Below are positions 11,575 through 23,945 of a stretch of DNA of 64,000 bases, one piece after another. Within the stretch, counting starts at the first letter, position 1. Each line of letters begins with the position of its first letter. The stretch is from the NCBI GenBank assembly GCA_947846985.1, contig CANTUZ010000011.1, positions 13,070,096-13,134,095 on the forward strand, in the 5' to 3' direction. The DNA is from Fratercula arctica (lineage: Eukaryota; Chordata; Aves; Charadriiformes; Alcidae). Under the pieces are notes generated by a model. The model was not told the origin of the DNA. It searched no databases and worked only from the letters and a program-made list of their open reading frames with translations. A program made the position numbers and the translations under genes.

Positions 11575-14500
11575 TGCGAAAGTTTCTGAACATCCACAAT
11601 AAAATTCATTTTGTCTGGCAATAAGCAAGGGCAGTACTTCAAGGGGATGTGTCCCCCGAGCACCCACTAATTCAAATCAGAGCCAAGGACATATTTGTAC
11701 TGGCCCCATGCCTGGAAGCCACTGCAGCACTGGGATCCCCATTCAGTGTTGCCCCCCAGAGATCTGTGGTTTCCCCTCCAAAATGTTCATCTCTCAACAG
11801 GATGGACTGGCACAAGGCATTATTAAACCTCATCTCCAAAGATGACTTGTTAAAAGTAGTAAACTTTTAAAGGCAGCAAGCATCTGAACCTGCTGAGTTT
11901 CCCCATGGAGAACAGATTTCTGGTGGACAGAGAAAATCATGTATATAAAGGTATTAAGATGTTTTTTGGTTTAACACTCTTGAAGCTAAAAGTGACAAAT
12001 AGGGTTTAATGAAAAGGTGGAAGCAGGACTATTTGTAATTAGACCTAAAACACGAGGAACAACTGTAACCACCTTTCAAAATACACATCACCTTCTGTCA
12101 CTTCATGTGAGCCGGGACCAAGTCAGTCTGCGCCAGTAAATCATCTCATTATTTCTATTGAATGATTTTACATTTGTGGGGAATCTCAAAATGATGGGCT
12201 ACCTGGTAAAAGGTCTTTAAAGTCCGGCATAATTCCAAGCAGAAGGGTCAAACACAAATCAAAGATTTCTCATTTTGGTATTTGCCATGAAGTGACAAAG
12301 AAATACAAGGCAGTGCTTGCCCCGTGCGCTTCCTCTGAGGTACCTGAGCTGTTTCACTTTATCTATAACACCCTTTAAGACAATTTACTGACCCACAATT
12401 AAAGCTCACACAGCAGAAAAACATGGCCATGTCTAATCAGAGGGTCTGGTAATGAGCTTCACAAGGCTGTCAAAATGATTTGACCTCCTTGGGGGCAGGT
12501 GCTGTGGCTGTTATTTAAGTATCATCGTGGTTCCCTCTTCATTCATACCACACGGATTATCATCTCCCATCCCAGGAGAACACAGACCCTGAGAGGACCT
12601 ATTCAATAGGCTGGTCTCTGGCTAAAGCCATGGCAAGACCATGCCTGAAGCAAAAAAAGTCAGATGGGGCAAAGTACTGCCCTGGTCACAGCAGGACACT
12701 GAGAACCACGAGGCCCTCTCATAGCCACAGGCAGTATTTTGCACTCCGGGAAAGCTTTTAAAGCAGGTAAAAAAAACCAAAAAATTGCAAAACATGTGCA
12801 AGCAGTCAAATTGATTTAAAAACATAACCCTCATGATCATATATCCTATCTAGCTTTATTTTCAGGAAACAAATGAATTAGCAAATGTAATTCTCAGGAA
12901 GGCTTAAGAAAAGCAATTTTTAAAGCCAGCGCACTCAAGCGTACTTATTGGAATCTCCTTTGAGGGTTCAAAGCATCTATATCAGCTATCTCATATAGCT
13001 GTCCAAACACAATTATGCATGAATTTGCATTTCAGATGTTGAATACTGAAGTGCATCCAGAATGATTCCGGTTACTTTTTATTTTCCAAAAGGTTGGGAG
13101 TAGTTTTCATTAAAGACACCCTTGAAGGAAATCCTAATCAGCCCACAGACATTCCCTCAAGATGAGCAGACTATTGTCACAAATCGTTTTCTCAGTTAAG
13201 GTTACTTTCTTATTTTCACTCGATGCAGTGAAATACCCAGCTAGCCTTACAAAATTTGGTCTTACTTTATCCTTTTATAATATTTATTATCCTCATTTTG
13301 GAGGCTTATCCTTCACTGAAGTTGTGAAATAGAAAATCTGCTTGCAAAAATGACACTGGGTACAACATTAACATGCAAGTGTTTCAGCCCAGCCTCTGGT
13401 CTCACCGAAGTCATCCAGAACAAAGGGCTTTGAAATGCAACATGCCAGTTATTTTTGATGGCTACCAGTCTATTGCAATTTCTCTTCCTCTTAATGGGAT
13501 GTCTCCTATTTTTGGACCAAACAATCACTTTCCGCTACACAGACACAATGAATTATTCAAAAATTCAAATTAGGCATGACATTTCCAAATCGCCTTCCTT
13601 TAGCAGATAGTCAGTTAAAAACAATAAGACTTGCTTCCTCTGTGTTTGAGTTATTCTCCTCGGAGATCTGTGGTTCCTGTTATGTAAACTCTCCTCCTCC
13701 GAGTGCTGTCAGTAAAGATCCCCAATCCCAGAGATTAACATGCATTAACAGGTCTCACAGGAGCCGCTCTCAGAAGGAACAATTAAAGAATGATTTCTCC
13801 TCCGAACTGAGCACGAGACCCAGCTGTCAAGTCAGGACAGCAGCACTGCCCACAGAACAAGCCAACAGCGGGGCCAACCATCGCTGGGCCGTTACCTGGT
13901 ACCCAGGGCCTGGGAAGGGCCCTGTCGAGGATGCTGGCCAGTGGTGTGGGTCAGGCATGACGTCCAACTCAGCTCTGCAGGGACCCACATGCAACCTTTG
14001 CTTGCAGGCACAGAGGAATTGCCCACTGGTGATATCTCAGACCCTTCAAATTTCTCTCTTCAGCATACACAAGATGAAGAAACACCAACATAAAGATACT
14101 GCTGCTCATCTGCTCCTCAGTTGTCCTTAAGTCCTGGCCCTGTGGTGTCTCTGAGCCACACCATAGGCTCTGAGGCTGTTGGGACCAACCTGTGTAGTCA
14201 TCAGAGGTGCTTTTTCTGCAGATACCATCTCACTTCCCTGCTGTGATTTGTGGCAGGGTTTTGGGGAGAAATATGCACCCTCTATTATTGCCTGATTTCT
14301 GTTGTTTATTTTGTCTGTGGTTTATTTAAGCCTATGCATCCACTCATTCCCTCTACCAGTATTAAATAGCTTATTCTTCTCCACATTAAATCTAATTGCT
14401 ACACATTGTCCCAGTTACAATTATATCTTGTTTGGTGCTCCAGGATTGAAACATTAAATCACTTCTGTTTACCTGTCTCAGGAAAGAGAATTTTCAATTC

Positions 14501-15089
14501 CACTGCCTTATGCTAAAAAATAAAGGAAATCGGTTTATAATAATTGACTACATAAATATCAGCCTATTTTAAAATGGATTGCACATATTGGGGCACCACA
14601 AAGTGTGTATGATATGTCTCGCTCTTTAATCAAGACAATAAGCATCACCAGCAGATGCAATGCAGAAATGTCTGAGCCAGCACGGACCCAAGCTGCTGGG
14701 TTCCCGGTGTGCAGCGCAACATGGCCGGGATTTAGAAGTAGCCTGGTCCCATCCCTGCAGAACCACAAGTACCTAAAATCCACGGGCCAACCCTAGCACC
14801 ACTGCATGCATGCTGCAGGTATGTCCATTGAAGATCTCTCTTCAACACTGCCCTCAGGAGAGGGCTGGGATTGTCATTCAGCCTTGAGACAGGTCCTCCT
14901 TGCTCACCTGTCAGCTCTTTCGGCTAATGGGGTCATAAAAAGTAGTTGCAGTTCCTTCAAGTGTGATGGTTCCCATGCTATGTAAAGTATTTTTGTGTTT
15001 TGGCAAAGTGGGATGACAGCCTGTCGTTCAGGAAAGGATGGAGCAGGGAATGCCTAGCGACCGATGTCCTTAATTGCTGCCTCACACCA

Positions 15090-15165
15090 TAGAATACAAT
15101 CATAGAATCGTTACGGTTGGAAGAGATCTTTCAGATCATCAAGTGAAATCATCCAGGGAGCAACT
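15090..15165 (-). mobile_element. CR1 3' end fragment
   Basis: The plus strand shows AATCATAGAATCGTTACGG then GGTTGGAAGAGATCTTTCAG, the reverse complement of a CR1 3' end. Only the last 70-80 bases of the element are recognisable. Confidence 0.7.
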
Positions 15166-16253
15166 TTGTGTCAACGATGCAGGGAAGGCATTGGGGTAGC
15201 GCTGAAGCCACCAGCTTTGTGCTGCATGCTCCAGGCAGCATTCCTCTGCCAAGCTTAGGCTTTACAAGGGGTGTACAGCACTTGGCTGGGGTGAGGAGTC
15301 TTTTGGGATAACAAGGTGAAGGGGACCAGGGCTGGCTAGGCAGGTCCTTGCTCACTTGCCATGCAGTCTGATCTCTGATGGTTTATCCCCTAGCGGGCAG
15401 TCAGTAGTCCTTTATATTTTGTCCCACCAACTGCCTGGGTGGGGATTCAGCAGATGACTTCCCCTACCAGTGGATGCAACCTCAAAGCACAGTCCTCTTG
15501 CCTATCCTGCTGAACCCAGGAATTTGCATCCTACCAGGGGCGTCCTGCCAGTCCCAGAGCTCCTCGCTGCTCTCCATAAGCCAAAGCCACCACCCAGAGG
15601 GACACAGACATCACCTTCCTGGAGCAGAGTCTAGTTTCTTACCAGGGTGGAGGTGGAACTGTGGGTGGAGCAATCATGGACAATATCTCCATAGGGAAGG
15701 TTGGCTCCTGAGCCTCCTCCATTAGCAAATGGCTCGCACCCAGCAAAGGGAGTTGTATCTCTTCCAAAACTGTTGAGTTTTCAGGCTTTTTCTCTTATAG
15801 CTCTGGACATTTTGTGTCCTTACACATGACTAATCTTTCCTTTGATTTCAGCTCAGCTTGTGCCTTTAGTGACACACACTTACCAGTTCCCCCCAGTACC
15901 TGGGCATTTTGTGAAAAGGTGTGATTCTTTGCCTCACCTTTAAACAGGCCATGTCTCAACTGTTGAGTGACCTATTGTTGCTGCGCTACCATATCGGGTG
16001 GACAGAGGTGCCTTGTCTCTGTTCCCAGAAAGCAGTCATTGCTGTGTGTGTCTTTAATCCCTCCCACTGCCCGAGCTCACGGCCTGCAGGCAATGTGCTG
16101 TTTGAAATCCACCTGCAAACCCTTCCCCATGGAGTCAAGTTGGTTTTGCAGGCAGCGGTGCTGAATACAGCATGACCCCTTTTATTCCCCGAGCCCCTCT
16201 TCCATTCATCGAGATTTTACGACGCTGCAGTCGCAAGCACCCAGAGCTCCTAC

Positions 16254-16436
16254 CTTCAGCCCCAGATACAGTTCCTTGAGAGAGCGCTTTATTTCACTGG
16301 TGAGGACGTTCATGCGCTCGCATTCCTGGAAGGCAACCACAACGTACGGTGTCCTTTCCTCCACCTTTGCCATCAGTTCCGCAATGTTAAACTCATCCGT
16401 CAGTTTCTCTAACATCTCTTCCAGCAGAGCTTTCAC
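16254..16436 (-). CDS. DNAH9: DNAH9 tail exon T8 (C-terminal domain)
   Basis: This 183 bp exon is 61 codons, phase 0-0, residues 419-479. It reads VKALLEEMLEKLTDEFNIAE, then LMAKVEERTPYVVVAFQECE, and ends SLKELYLGLK. The acceptor is GGCTCACAG|GTGAAA and the donor CTGAAG|GTAGGA. The PY-VV-QECERMN-L--EI--SL-EL-LGLKGELT pattern is the conserved helical start of the C-terminal domain. T9 continues directly with GELTMT. Confidence 0.95.
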
Positions 16437-19342
16437 CTGTGAGCCGAAGAGAAAAGAGCGGAATGTTAGTGAGTGACCCACTGGGCTTCCTCAGCTGCCG
16501 GCTGCCAGAGCACCGGATAAAAACTCCATCTGCCAGTTAGTGTCTCCGAAAACAATCAGTGTCAACTGTGCTGGGCATAGCACCTTTCAAAGAGCTTGCC
16601 CCATCCTATTAAAATTCAAATGCTTACAAAAGTTCATGTCAGCTGAGAAGCTTTCAAAATGATGGTTTGAAAATGTCACCGTGAGATGTAGCAGTCTGCT
16701 CGCTTCTTGGGTCTTAAGCCTGTCTTCTTACTTCTCCTAAGGTCAGATTCAATGCAAGAAGACGGATGGGGCTACAGCCTCAGCTCAGCCTCAGGACAAC
16801 TGAGCTTATGAGCTGTTTCTCTGTGGTATATTGATAGAGAGAGGTGATTACATAAAATTGAATTTTAAGCTGAATTTGGCATTCTGAACTAATAGCGCCA
16901 TGGAAGAAAAGCATAATGAAACAAAATTATTTCTGCTCAACATTACAGCTTGATTTGGAAACAGTGCTTTATATTTCTACATAGTAAACAGGGAAAGATC
17001 CAATGCAACAGGATGTTTCTAGTGCCTAAAAAATAAATAGACAAAAACTTTTCTGATTGACAATGAATCTGAATAACCTAATCTTCGTGGGATCAGCTGT
17101 ATCTCTCAGGTTTACATGGACCGTTAGGCAACTTGGTATGGGAATCTCTCACACAAAGTTTTGCTTCATTTCTGTGCTGGAACCTGCGCAAGACTTCTCT
17201 TCCTGGGGAGTTTTCAGGAATGCACAGTTGCAATTCTGCAATCTGATGTACAAATCCTGGCGCATGGGTGCCAGTGACAGCTGCCAGCCAGTGACAGAGG
17301 CAGCCCTGGGTCATTTTATTGCCACGGCCACTGACATTCATGTTTGGAACTCTGTACTCCAATTTCCTCCCATCGCCACTCTTCCAAACCCTCCTCACTC
17401 CTGTCAGATGTTACAAAGAGGCGATGATGTGGAGGCTGTTATTGCAACCCACAAGGGGGCTAAAGCTAAAGCTTGGCTGGAAAAGTTCTTCGGCTTCTAT
17501 ACTGCACCTCAAGTGCAGCGCAGAAATATCCTCTAATTTGAAATTCCTCCATGAATCTCCTTGACTCTGATTTTTTCACAACAATTATGGCTCATTTTCT
17601 GTAATGTGGCCTCAGAAACCTGTGGGAGTAACTGGACTTGTCAGAGCCTCAGGAAAATGACAGGCTCGCAGTTTCCCTGCAAACTCCCAAAAACCACCTC
17701 AGCCAAACCAGGGGCTGGAAATCCTCAAATGGAGGAGCTAAGAAACAAATCCCTCTCATTTGAGGACCAAGTAAAAGGGATACAACTGGTGCCAGTTATA
17801 GCTCAGATAATGAGATCACCTCCGGGAGAAAATGAGCTGTGGGAGCATCCCCCCAGGCACCACGCAGTGCCACATCCAGATGGCTTTCAGGCAGCTTTTC
17901 TTCTCAGAGAGATCACGAAAGCCACAAGGACTTCTATGCTCCCTTGACTGTCTTCTGGACTGTCACCAGGAGTTTGCAGGGTGGCCATGCCCTGTGATAC
18001 CACTGCTGGATCACTCCCTGATAGTTTTGCTTCTCTGGCCAAGGAGTTGAACTGTATTTCAATAGCATAAGGACTGGGGAGGAAGAGGTAGTCACATTTG
18101 CTATCTTTGAGCATCTCCTTTGGCTTTGCTACCTCTGGATTATTCCCCTCACCTCAAATTCCTGCATAAACTGAAAACTGAACAAGCCTAGCCCTTCTAA
18201 GAGCCCCATAGGTAAAGGCAGTAAGTTCCCCAGCTCCAAGCCAAAGGAAGCATGTGTGAAACCAGACTTCATATGAACTTTCTATTAGCCATTCATTAAT
18301 TTTCAAAGCTTGAAACACAGAGCTGGGACCTTAAGACTGCAGAAATAAAAACCTGAGCAAGTGTTGGCTGGTTTCAGATACTGTTATGAAGGCTTGGGCC
18401 AGATTTTAATCATAGAATCACAGAATCATAGAATGTGTTGGGTTGGAAGGGACCTCTAAAGGCCATCTAGTCCAACCCCCCTGCAGGCAGCAGGGACATC
18501 TTCCACTAGATCAGGTTGCTCAGAGCCTCATCAAGCCTCGCCTGGAATGTCTCCAGGGATGGGGCCTCCACCACTTCTCTGGACAACCTGGGCCAGTGTC
18601 TCACCACCCTCAGTGTAAAGAACTTCTTCCTAATGTCTAATCTAAACCTGCCCTACTCTAGTTTAAAACCATTGCCGCTCATCCTATCGCTACATGCCCT
18701 TGCAAACAGCCCTCCCCAGCTTTCTTGTAGCCCTCTTTAGGGACTGGAAGGGGCTCTAAGGTCTCCCTGGAGCCTTCTCTTCTCCAGGCTGAACAACCCC
18801 AACTCTCTCAGCCTGTCTAATGAGCCTAATGAGCTGTGAGTTTCGAGAGGAAAGGCTGAGAGCAGCCCAGAACATGGGCAAAGCAAAGGAGTTCAGCTGG
18901 AAATAAGGAATGACAAGGCCCCTGGGAGCTGGGTGTGACCTGGTGGCAGCAGTAAGAGGAAGGCTGAGCTTGGGATGGCATGTTGTACCTGGGAGACCGT
19001 CAGTATGCCGGTCACAGCAAGGTGCACAGGGACCGGTGTCTTGGAGAGAGTGGAGGCCACAGAAGGTTTATTTGCAACACCTTCACAGGATGATAATGAA
19101 AGCTCTGCAGTTCAGGGGGTAATTAAAAACCACTGTCCTAGTACTGACAATGCTCCAATCACATCCCACCATGGTGATGTTCTGCATAACATGAGGCTGG
19201 TGTTTTTAGACACTCGGTTTGTATCCAGCAAAGACAGCTGACATTATAATAAGCAGTGGTGAGACAAACCTGAGCTAGACAGGACTACTTATGAATAAGA
19301 CAGGTATCAAAATTCAACAGCTCCTTCCTCTGCCACTCTCAC
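16437..19342 (-). other. DNAH9: DNAH9 intron T7-T8
   Basis: This 2.9 kb intron starts GTGAGA and ends CTCACAG. It contains one CR1 copy at 18411-18830. The remaining sequence, including a 159-codon plus-strand frame at 17057-17536, shows nothing recognisable. Confidence 0.85.
18411..18830 (-). mobile_element. CR1 3' fragment
   Basis: This copy starts with tail repeats (TCATAGAATCACAGAATCAT) and GGTTGGAAGGGACCTCTAAA. It continues through the antisense of the ORF2 3' end to a segment reading CTCTTCTCCAGGCTGAACAA near 18780. It closely resembles the copies at 45647-46490 and 58505-59230. Confidence 0.92.
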
Positions 19343-19513
19343 CGTTTCTTCCCTGGTCACCACTCTTCCTTCGCCCACGCTAGTGTCCCGTGGCTGCATC
19401 TCCAACATGATGCGGAAGAGCTTCTCCGATGTCTGGGTAAGGAAGCCAATCTCAGCATTGGGATGGAGGCCATACAGGTAAGGAGACTCCGGAGGCAAGG
19501 CATCGTCTATGTA
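19343..19513 (-). CDS. DNAH9: DNAH9 tail exon T7 (C-terminal region)
   Basis: This 171 bp exon is 57 codons, phase 0-0, residues 362-418. It reads [20 protein letters not shown], then [20 protein letters not shown], then a less conserved acidic tail ending VTREET. The acceptor is CTGAGCAG|TACATA and the donor GAAACG|GTGAGA. T6 ends YNGYHQ and T7 opens YIDD, matching the continuous GYHQYID motif of outer-arm beta heavy chains. The C-terminal part of this exon is where paralogues differ most, so it would help separate DNAH9 from DNAH17 in an alignment. Confidence 0.94.
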
Positions 19514-20287
19514 CTGCTCAGAGAAATTCAGGGTCAGGTTAGACATGGAGTCCAGGGCACTTTGCCTGCAGAGTTCACGGTGCTGGGATTATCCCCCATC
19601 CAAGTAACTAAGCCCAGGCTGATATAACTCTGCTTGTGGCTGAAACACCATCGAACTGAAGGAAGAAAGGGGTGTACGATTGTTTACAGAACTGCTTCTA
19701 CTCCTGCTGTGAAAATGTAGTAATTGCTGAAGTTTGGCTTGGCTACATATCTCAGGCCTGGAACTTCTCTAGCAATTATCTGCTGTGCATTTCGGCATCA
19801 ACAGCCTGAAATCTCTAGTGGGAATTTAGCTTCCAGTAGTTAAGTTTTATGAACAAAACCAGCCTAATATGCCTATCTCTGCTACCGCATTTGTGTATGG
19901 AGAACAGATGAGATCAGTAAGTAGATCAACAAGACCCTTCAGTGTTTCTCATCAAAACTGATGATAAAAGGAACTGGAAAGGGCCATTTTAGCAAACGGT
20001 ATGTGGATGTAATTTTGCAGGAGCCGCGTTCAAGTCTCGAGCACCAATACAGTTTTCTATTCATGCATGAACAGAATGAGCCCATGATGAAGTAGCAAAT
20101 TACCATTAGACTTGGTTCATCCAAGGGAATGCTGAAATGTCTACAGAAACAGAACATAATGGGAAATAACAGGAGGTGTGTTGAAACACTGCAGTCCTAT
20201 TCACTGCCTCCTAAAACAGATTATAGGGCAGTTATGGAAGACATTAGATTTATGTGTATGAAGAATGCCAGAAAACAAAGAGCTTAC
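19514..20287 (-). other. DNAH9: DNAH9 intron T6-T7
   Basis: This intron of 774 bp starts GTAAGC and ends GAGCAG. No repeat or other feature is visible. Confidence 0.88.
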
Positions 20288-20479
20288 CTGATGATAGCCA
20301 TTATAGTCCATGTTCCCCGGGAGGGGGAATCCTGGAGCAAGGAGGAGTTCTCCCTCCAGCATTTCTGGCTTAATAAATTCTTCCAAATAGGTTTTGCAAA
20401 GCCGCCTGTCCCAGTCATCCGTGATGTGACCTCCGTACATAATCTCACCAAAGAGGTAGCGTAAATCATCATATGGGAC
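20288..20479 (-). CDS. DNAH9: DNAH9 tail exon T6 (C-terminal region)
   Basis: This 192 bp exon is again 64 codons in phase 0-0, residues 298-361. It starts [20 protein letters not shown], then [16 protein letters not shown], and ends [12 protein letters not shown]. The acceptor is TTCTTCAG|GTCCCA and the donor CATCAG|GTAAGC. The W(D)[22 protein letters not shown] block is diagnostic for dynein heavy chains. The intron between T5 and T6 is only 480 bp and shows no repeat. Everything fits a functional exon under constraint. Confidence 0.96.
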
Positions 20480-20959
20480 CTGAAGAATGAAACAGGAGGG
20501 CATGAAGGAGCCAGAGCTCCACCAGGCGTGTGGTTGAGCTGCAGGCTACAGTACTACGCACTGATCTGCACAGCGAGAGCTTCCACTTCACTATTGCAGG
20601 TTTCCAAGTAAACAAACATTAGGTAGTAGTTAAATCCTGCCCAAGGAAAACCGGATCGCAGCACAGATTTCCTGCAGTTTCCCATGGAAATGAAAAATTA
20701 TTCTAAGCTCTGTTAAACCAAGGATCACTCTGTATTTTCAATGAATAAAAGCCATAGGCACTATGTGTTATGATTTGTACACTGCTACAGATGTGAGTGG
20801 CACTGAAGCTTCCCATCTCACCACAAAGGTATACTGAACTGTGAAGTTATAAAACCAAAGATACCAAGGAAATGGCGTTTAAGGCAACTTCCCAGGAGTT
20901 TCAACACAAGCCAGTCCTGTGGTTAACAGCCACCAAACACCCACCTTTGGGTCACCCAC
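20480..20959 (-). other. DNAH9: DNAH9 intron T5-T6
   Basis: This intron of 480 bp starts GTGGGT and ends CTTCAG. It is the shortest intron in the window and is free of recognisable repeats. Confidence 0.88.
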
Positions 20960-21151
20960 CTTTGAGCTGACCTCCAGGTAATTATACAGCACGTTCACAG
21001 AGATAGTGAGGTCTCCGGTGTTAAAGGGGTAGGGACGGTTCCAGCCTTGGGGGCCAAACTTGCGCCTTTCTGCCACCACCGCATGGAAATAGCAGAGGGC
21101 AAAGAGGATGCTCTTGAACTCGTTCTCACGGGTGCACATCTCCAGGGTATC
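20960..21151 (-). CDS. DNAH9: DNAH9 tail exon T5 (AAA6 lid)
   Basis: This 192 bp exon is exactly 64 codons, phase 0-0, residues 234-297. It begins [20 protein letters not shown], continues [20 protein letters not shown], then a [11 protein letters not shown] motif, and ends YNYLEVSSK. The acceptor is GTACTGCAG|GATACC and the donor TCAAAG|GTGGGT. The [19 protein letters not shown] block is among the most conserved stretches of the dynein heavy chain C-terminal region and belongs to the AAA6 lid. It is intact and reads through without stops. Confidence 0.96.
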
Positions 21152-22039
21152 CTGCAGTACAGGAGAGACACAGGGCTGTGTAAGTCCCCACTGCCCTCAG
21201 TCTCAGTGACCCCCAAGGCTTCCCACATACACCAGACTTTGGACAGGGGTGAATTGATTTGCCCAGTCAGTTCATTTCTGCATAATATACACATTCACTG
21301 ATTTTCTATGTTAGTGGCTTTGCATTGCAAATTTATAGGCAAATTCTGATGCATGTTTTCCAAATTAATATTTTCTTTTCCAACTCAAAGTGGCTTTGCA
21401 CACGAACACATACCGACAGCCAAGAAGGGAAGGACATGTGCACCCACCCAGCGCCCTATCGCTGACACATGCCCCACATCCCACACCAGCGAGATGGAGA
21501 GAGGCACCGCACATGGTGAGGGCCAGTGTGCCAGCAGCAGCCCTAAGGCCTGCTGAGGAAGACCAGACTTAGAAGAACTAAAGTCCCTCCTGTCCCTTAG
21601 GTACAAAAGGTTTCCTTGGGGCAGCATTTCCTTGAGCTGCAGGGCTGAAGCAACAGGGATTTAGCCCAGAAAGGCTGCTCCCGCTGCCATCAACCTCTGC
21701 ACAAAGCCAGCCTGGCCGCCTGCTGCAGCAGCACATTTGCTGACAGCACGACCTTGCACAGGATGTGAGACACTGCTAAAAATCCAAGCAGGAGAGATCA
21801 AACACTTGCAAAAAAATCTAATGCAGCCCTTTAAAGCCAGCATGGCAATGGGTGCTTCCTTTCCCAACTTCCCAAAGACTACAAAGGGCACCCCTGTGAC
21901 TTCCCTTCATTATCTTTATTTTTTAAAAAATACAATGTTAGACCTCTAATCAGCGAGTGAGCATAACAGAGCCCCAGGTCTGCACTGAAAAGGAGGAATC
22001 TATTACTCTAAAGTGCGAAAGATGTTGAGTAACTGCATA

Positions 22040-23945
22040 AGATCACAGAATCATAGAATCATAGGGTTGGAAAGGACCTCTGGAGATCATCTAGTCCAAC
22101 CCCCTGCCAGAGCAGGGTCACCCAGAGCAGGCTGCACAGGAACGCGTCCAGGTGGGTTTGGAATGTCTCCAGAGACGGAGACTCCACCACCTCTCTGGGC
22201 AGCCTGTGCCAGGGCTCTGCCTCCCTCACAGGAAAGAAGTTCCTCCTCATGTTGAGGTGGAACTTCCTATGGTCAAGTTTGTGCCCATTGCCTCTTGTCC
22301 TGTCACCGGGCACCACTGAAAAGAGCCTGGCCCCATCCTCCTGACACCCACCCTTTAAGTATTTATAAGCGTTGATAAGGTCCCCCCTCAGCTATCTTTT
22401 TTCCAGACTGAAGAGACCCAAATCCCTCAGCCTTTCTTCATAAGAGAGGTGTTCCAGTCCCCTCATCTTCTTGGTAGCCCTTTGCTGTCCCCTCTTCAGC
22501 AGTTCCCTGTCCTTCTTGAACCAGGGAGCCCAGAACTGGACACAGCACTCCAGATGGGTCCTCCCCAGGGCAGAGCAGAGAGGGAGGATGACCTCCCTCC
22601 ACCTGCTGGCCACACTCTTCTTGATGCACCCCAGGATGCCATTGGCCGCCTTGGCCACAAGGGCACATTGCTGGCTCATGGGCATCCTGTTGTCCACCAG
22701 GACTCCTAGGTCTCTTTCCACCGAGCTGCTATCCAGCAGGCCATCCCAAATCTGTACTGGTGCATGGGGTTATTCCTCCCCAGATGCAGCACCCTACACT
22801 TGCCCTTGTTGAATTTCATAAGGTTCCTCTCCGCCCAAATCCCCAGTCTGTCCAGGTCTCTCAGGATGGCGGCACAGCCTTCTGAGATGTCTGCCACCCC
22901 CCCAGCTTTGTGTCATCAGCAAACTTGCTGAGGGTGCACTCTATCCCTTCATCCAAGTCACTGATGAATATATTGAAGAGGACTGGACCCAGTACTGACC
23001 CCTGGGGAACACCACTCGTCACTGACCTCCAACTAGACTCTGTGCCCCTAATCACGACCCTCTGAGCTCTGTCTTTCAACCAGTTATCTACCCACCTTAC
23101 TGTCCATTCATCCAGCCCACTCTTCCTAAGCTTCCCTGTGAGGATGCTGTGGGAGACCATGTCGAACACCTTGCTTAAGTCAAGGTAGACCACATCCACC
23201 GCCCTCCCCTCATCTATCCATCCAGTCATGCCATCATAGAAGGCTATCAGATTAGTCAGACATGATTTCCCCTTGGTGAATCCATGTTAAGTACTTCTGC
23301 TAGCTTTCTTTTCCTCCACATGCCTTGAGATGAGGCCCAGAATGAGCTGTTCCATCATCTTTCCAGGGATGGAGATGAGGCTGACCGGCCTGTAGTTCCC
23401 TGGCTCCTCCTTCTTGCCTTTTCTGAAGACTGGGGTGACATTGGCTTTCCTCCAGTCCTCAGGCACCTCGCCTGTTCTCCAGGACCTTTCAAAGATGATG
23501 GAGAGCGGCCCAGCAATGACTTCTGCCAGCTCCCTCAGCACTCTCGGGTGCATCCCATCGGGGTCCATGGACTTGTGAATATCTAATTGATCCAATTGAT
23601 CCCTCACTCGATCCTCCTCAACCCAGGGGAAGTCTTCTTTCCCCGTTACTTTCCCCAAAGCCTGGAACTCCTGAGGGCTGGGCCGAGCAGTAAAGACTGA
23701 AGCAAAGAAGGCATTCAGTAACTCCTCCTTGTCCGCATCCTCCGTCACCATGGCTCCTGTCTCATTCAACAGTGGGCCCACAACTTCTCTGGTCTTCCTT
23801 TTGCTTCCAATATACTTGTAGAAGCCCTTCCTGTTGAGCTTGACACGTCTAGCCAGGTTTAATTCCAAGGTGGCCTTGGCTTTCCTTGTTTCATCCCTGC
23901 ATAAGATGATCAAGAACATCCCAGACCCTGTTTTCCCCATGATTA
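22040..23945 (-). mobile_element. CR1 LINE, about 1.9 kb, with reverse-transcriptase domain
   Basis: This is the longest continuous CR1 in the window. The minus strand carries ORF2 from the region between endonuclease and RT (LNRKGFYKYIGSKRKTRE) through RT. Visible RT motifs are [26 protein letters not shown] and the catalytic FADD at 22912-22923. The 217-codon and 122-codon frames at 23940-23287 and 23229-22861 are in the same phase and are separated by an in-frame TAA. A frameshift then falls in a run of seven C at 22897-22903, and a second lies near 22715. The 3' UTR and tail repeats end at about 22040. It is 5'-truncated and inactive. Confidence 0.93.

Larger units (their letters stand above)
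8218..16253 (-). other. DNAH9: DNAH9 intron T8-T9
   Basis: This 8.0 kb intron starts GTAGGA and ends ACTCAG. It carries an internally deleted CR1 at about 9065-10555 and a short CR1 fragment near 15090. It also has a pyrimidine tract at 11541-11574 and a long unassigned frame at 13576-14130. The rest is unique sequence with no recognised feature. Confidence 0.85.

Noticed and set aside
13576..14130. 184-codon plus-strand frame inside intron T8-T9
   Set aside because: No domain, no signal peptide, no plausible splice context and low-complexity Ser/Gln composition. It is compatible with chance in a 64 kb window.
17057..17536. 159-codon plus-strand frame
   Set aside because: No domain recognised and no evidence of splicing or conservation.
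22392..22721. 109-codon frame with MSQQCA and ILGCI motifs, considered as a host gene
   Set aside because: It is the CR1 ORF2 C-terminal region and recurs in several other copies in the window.
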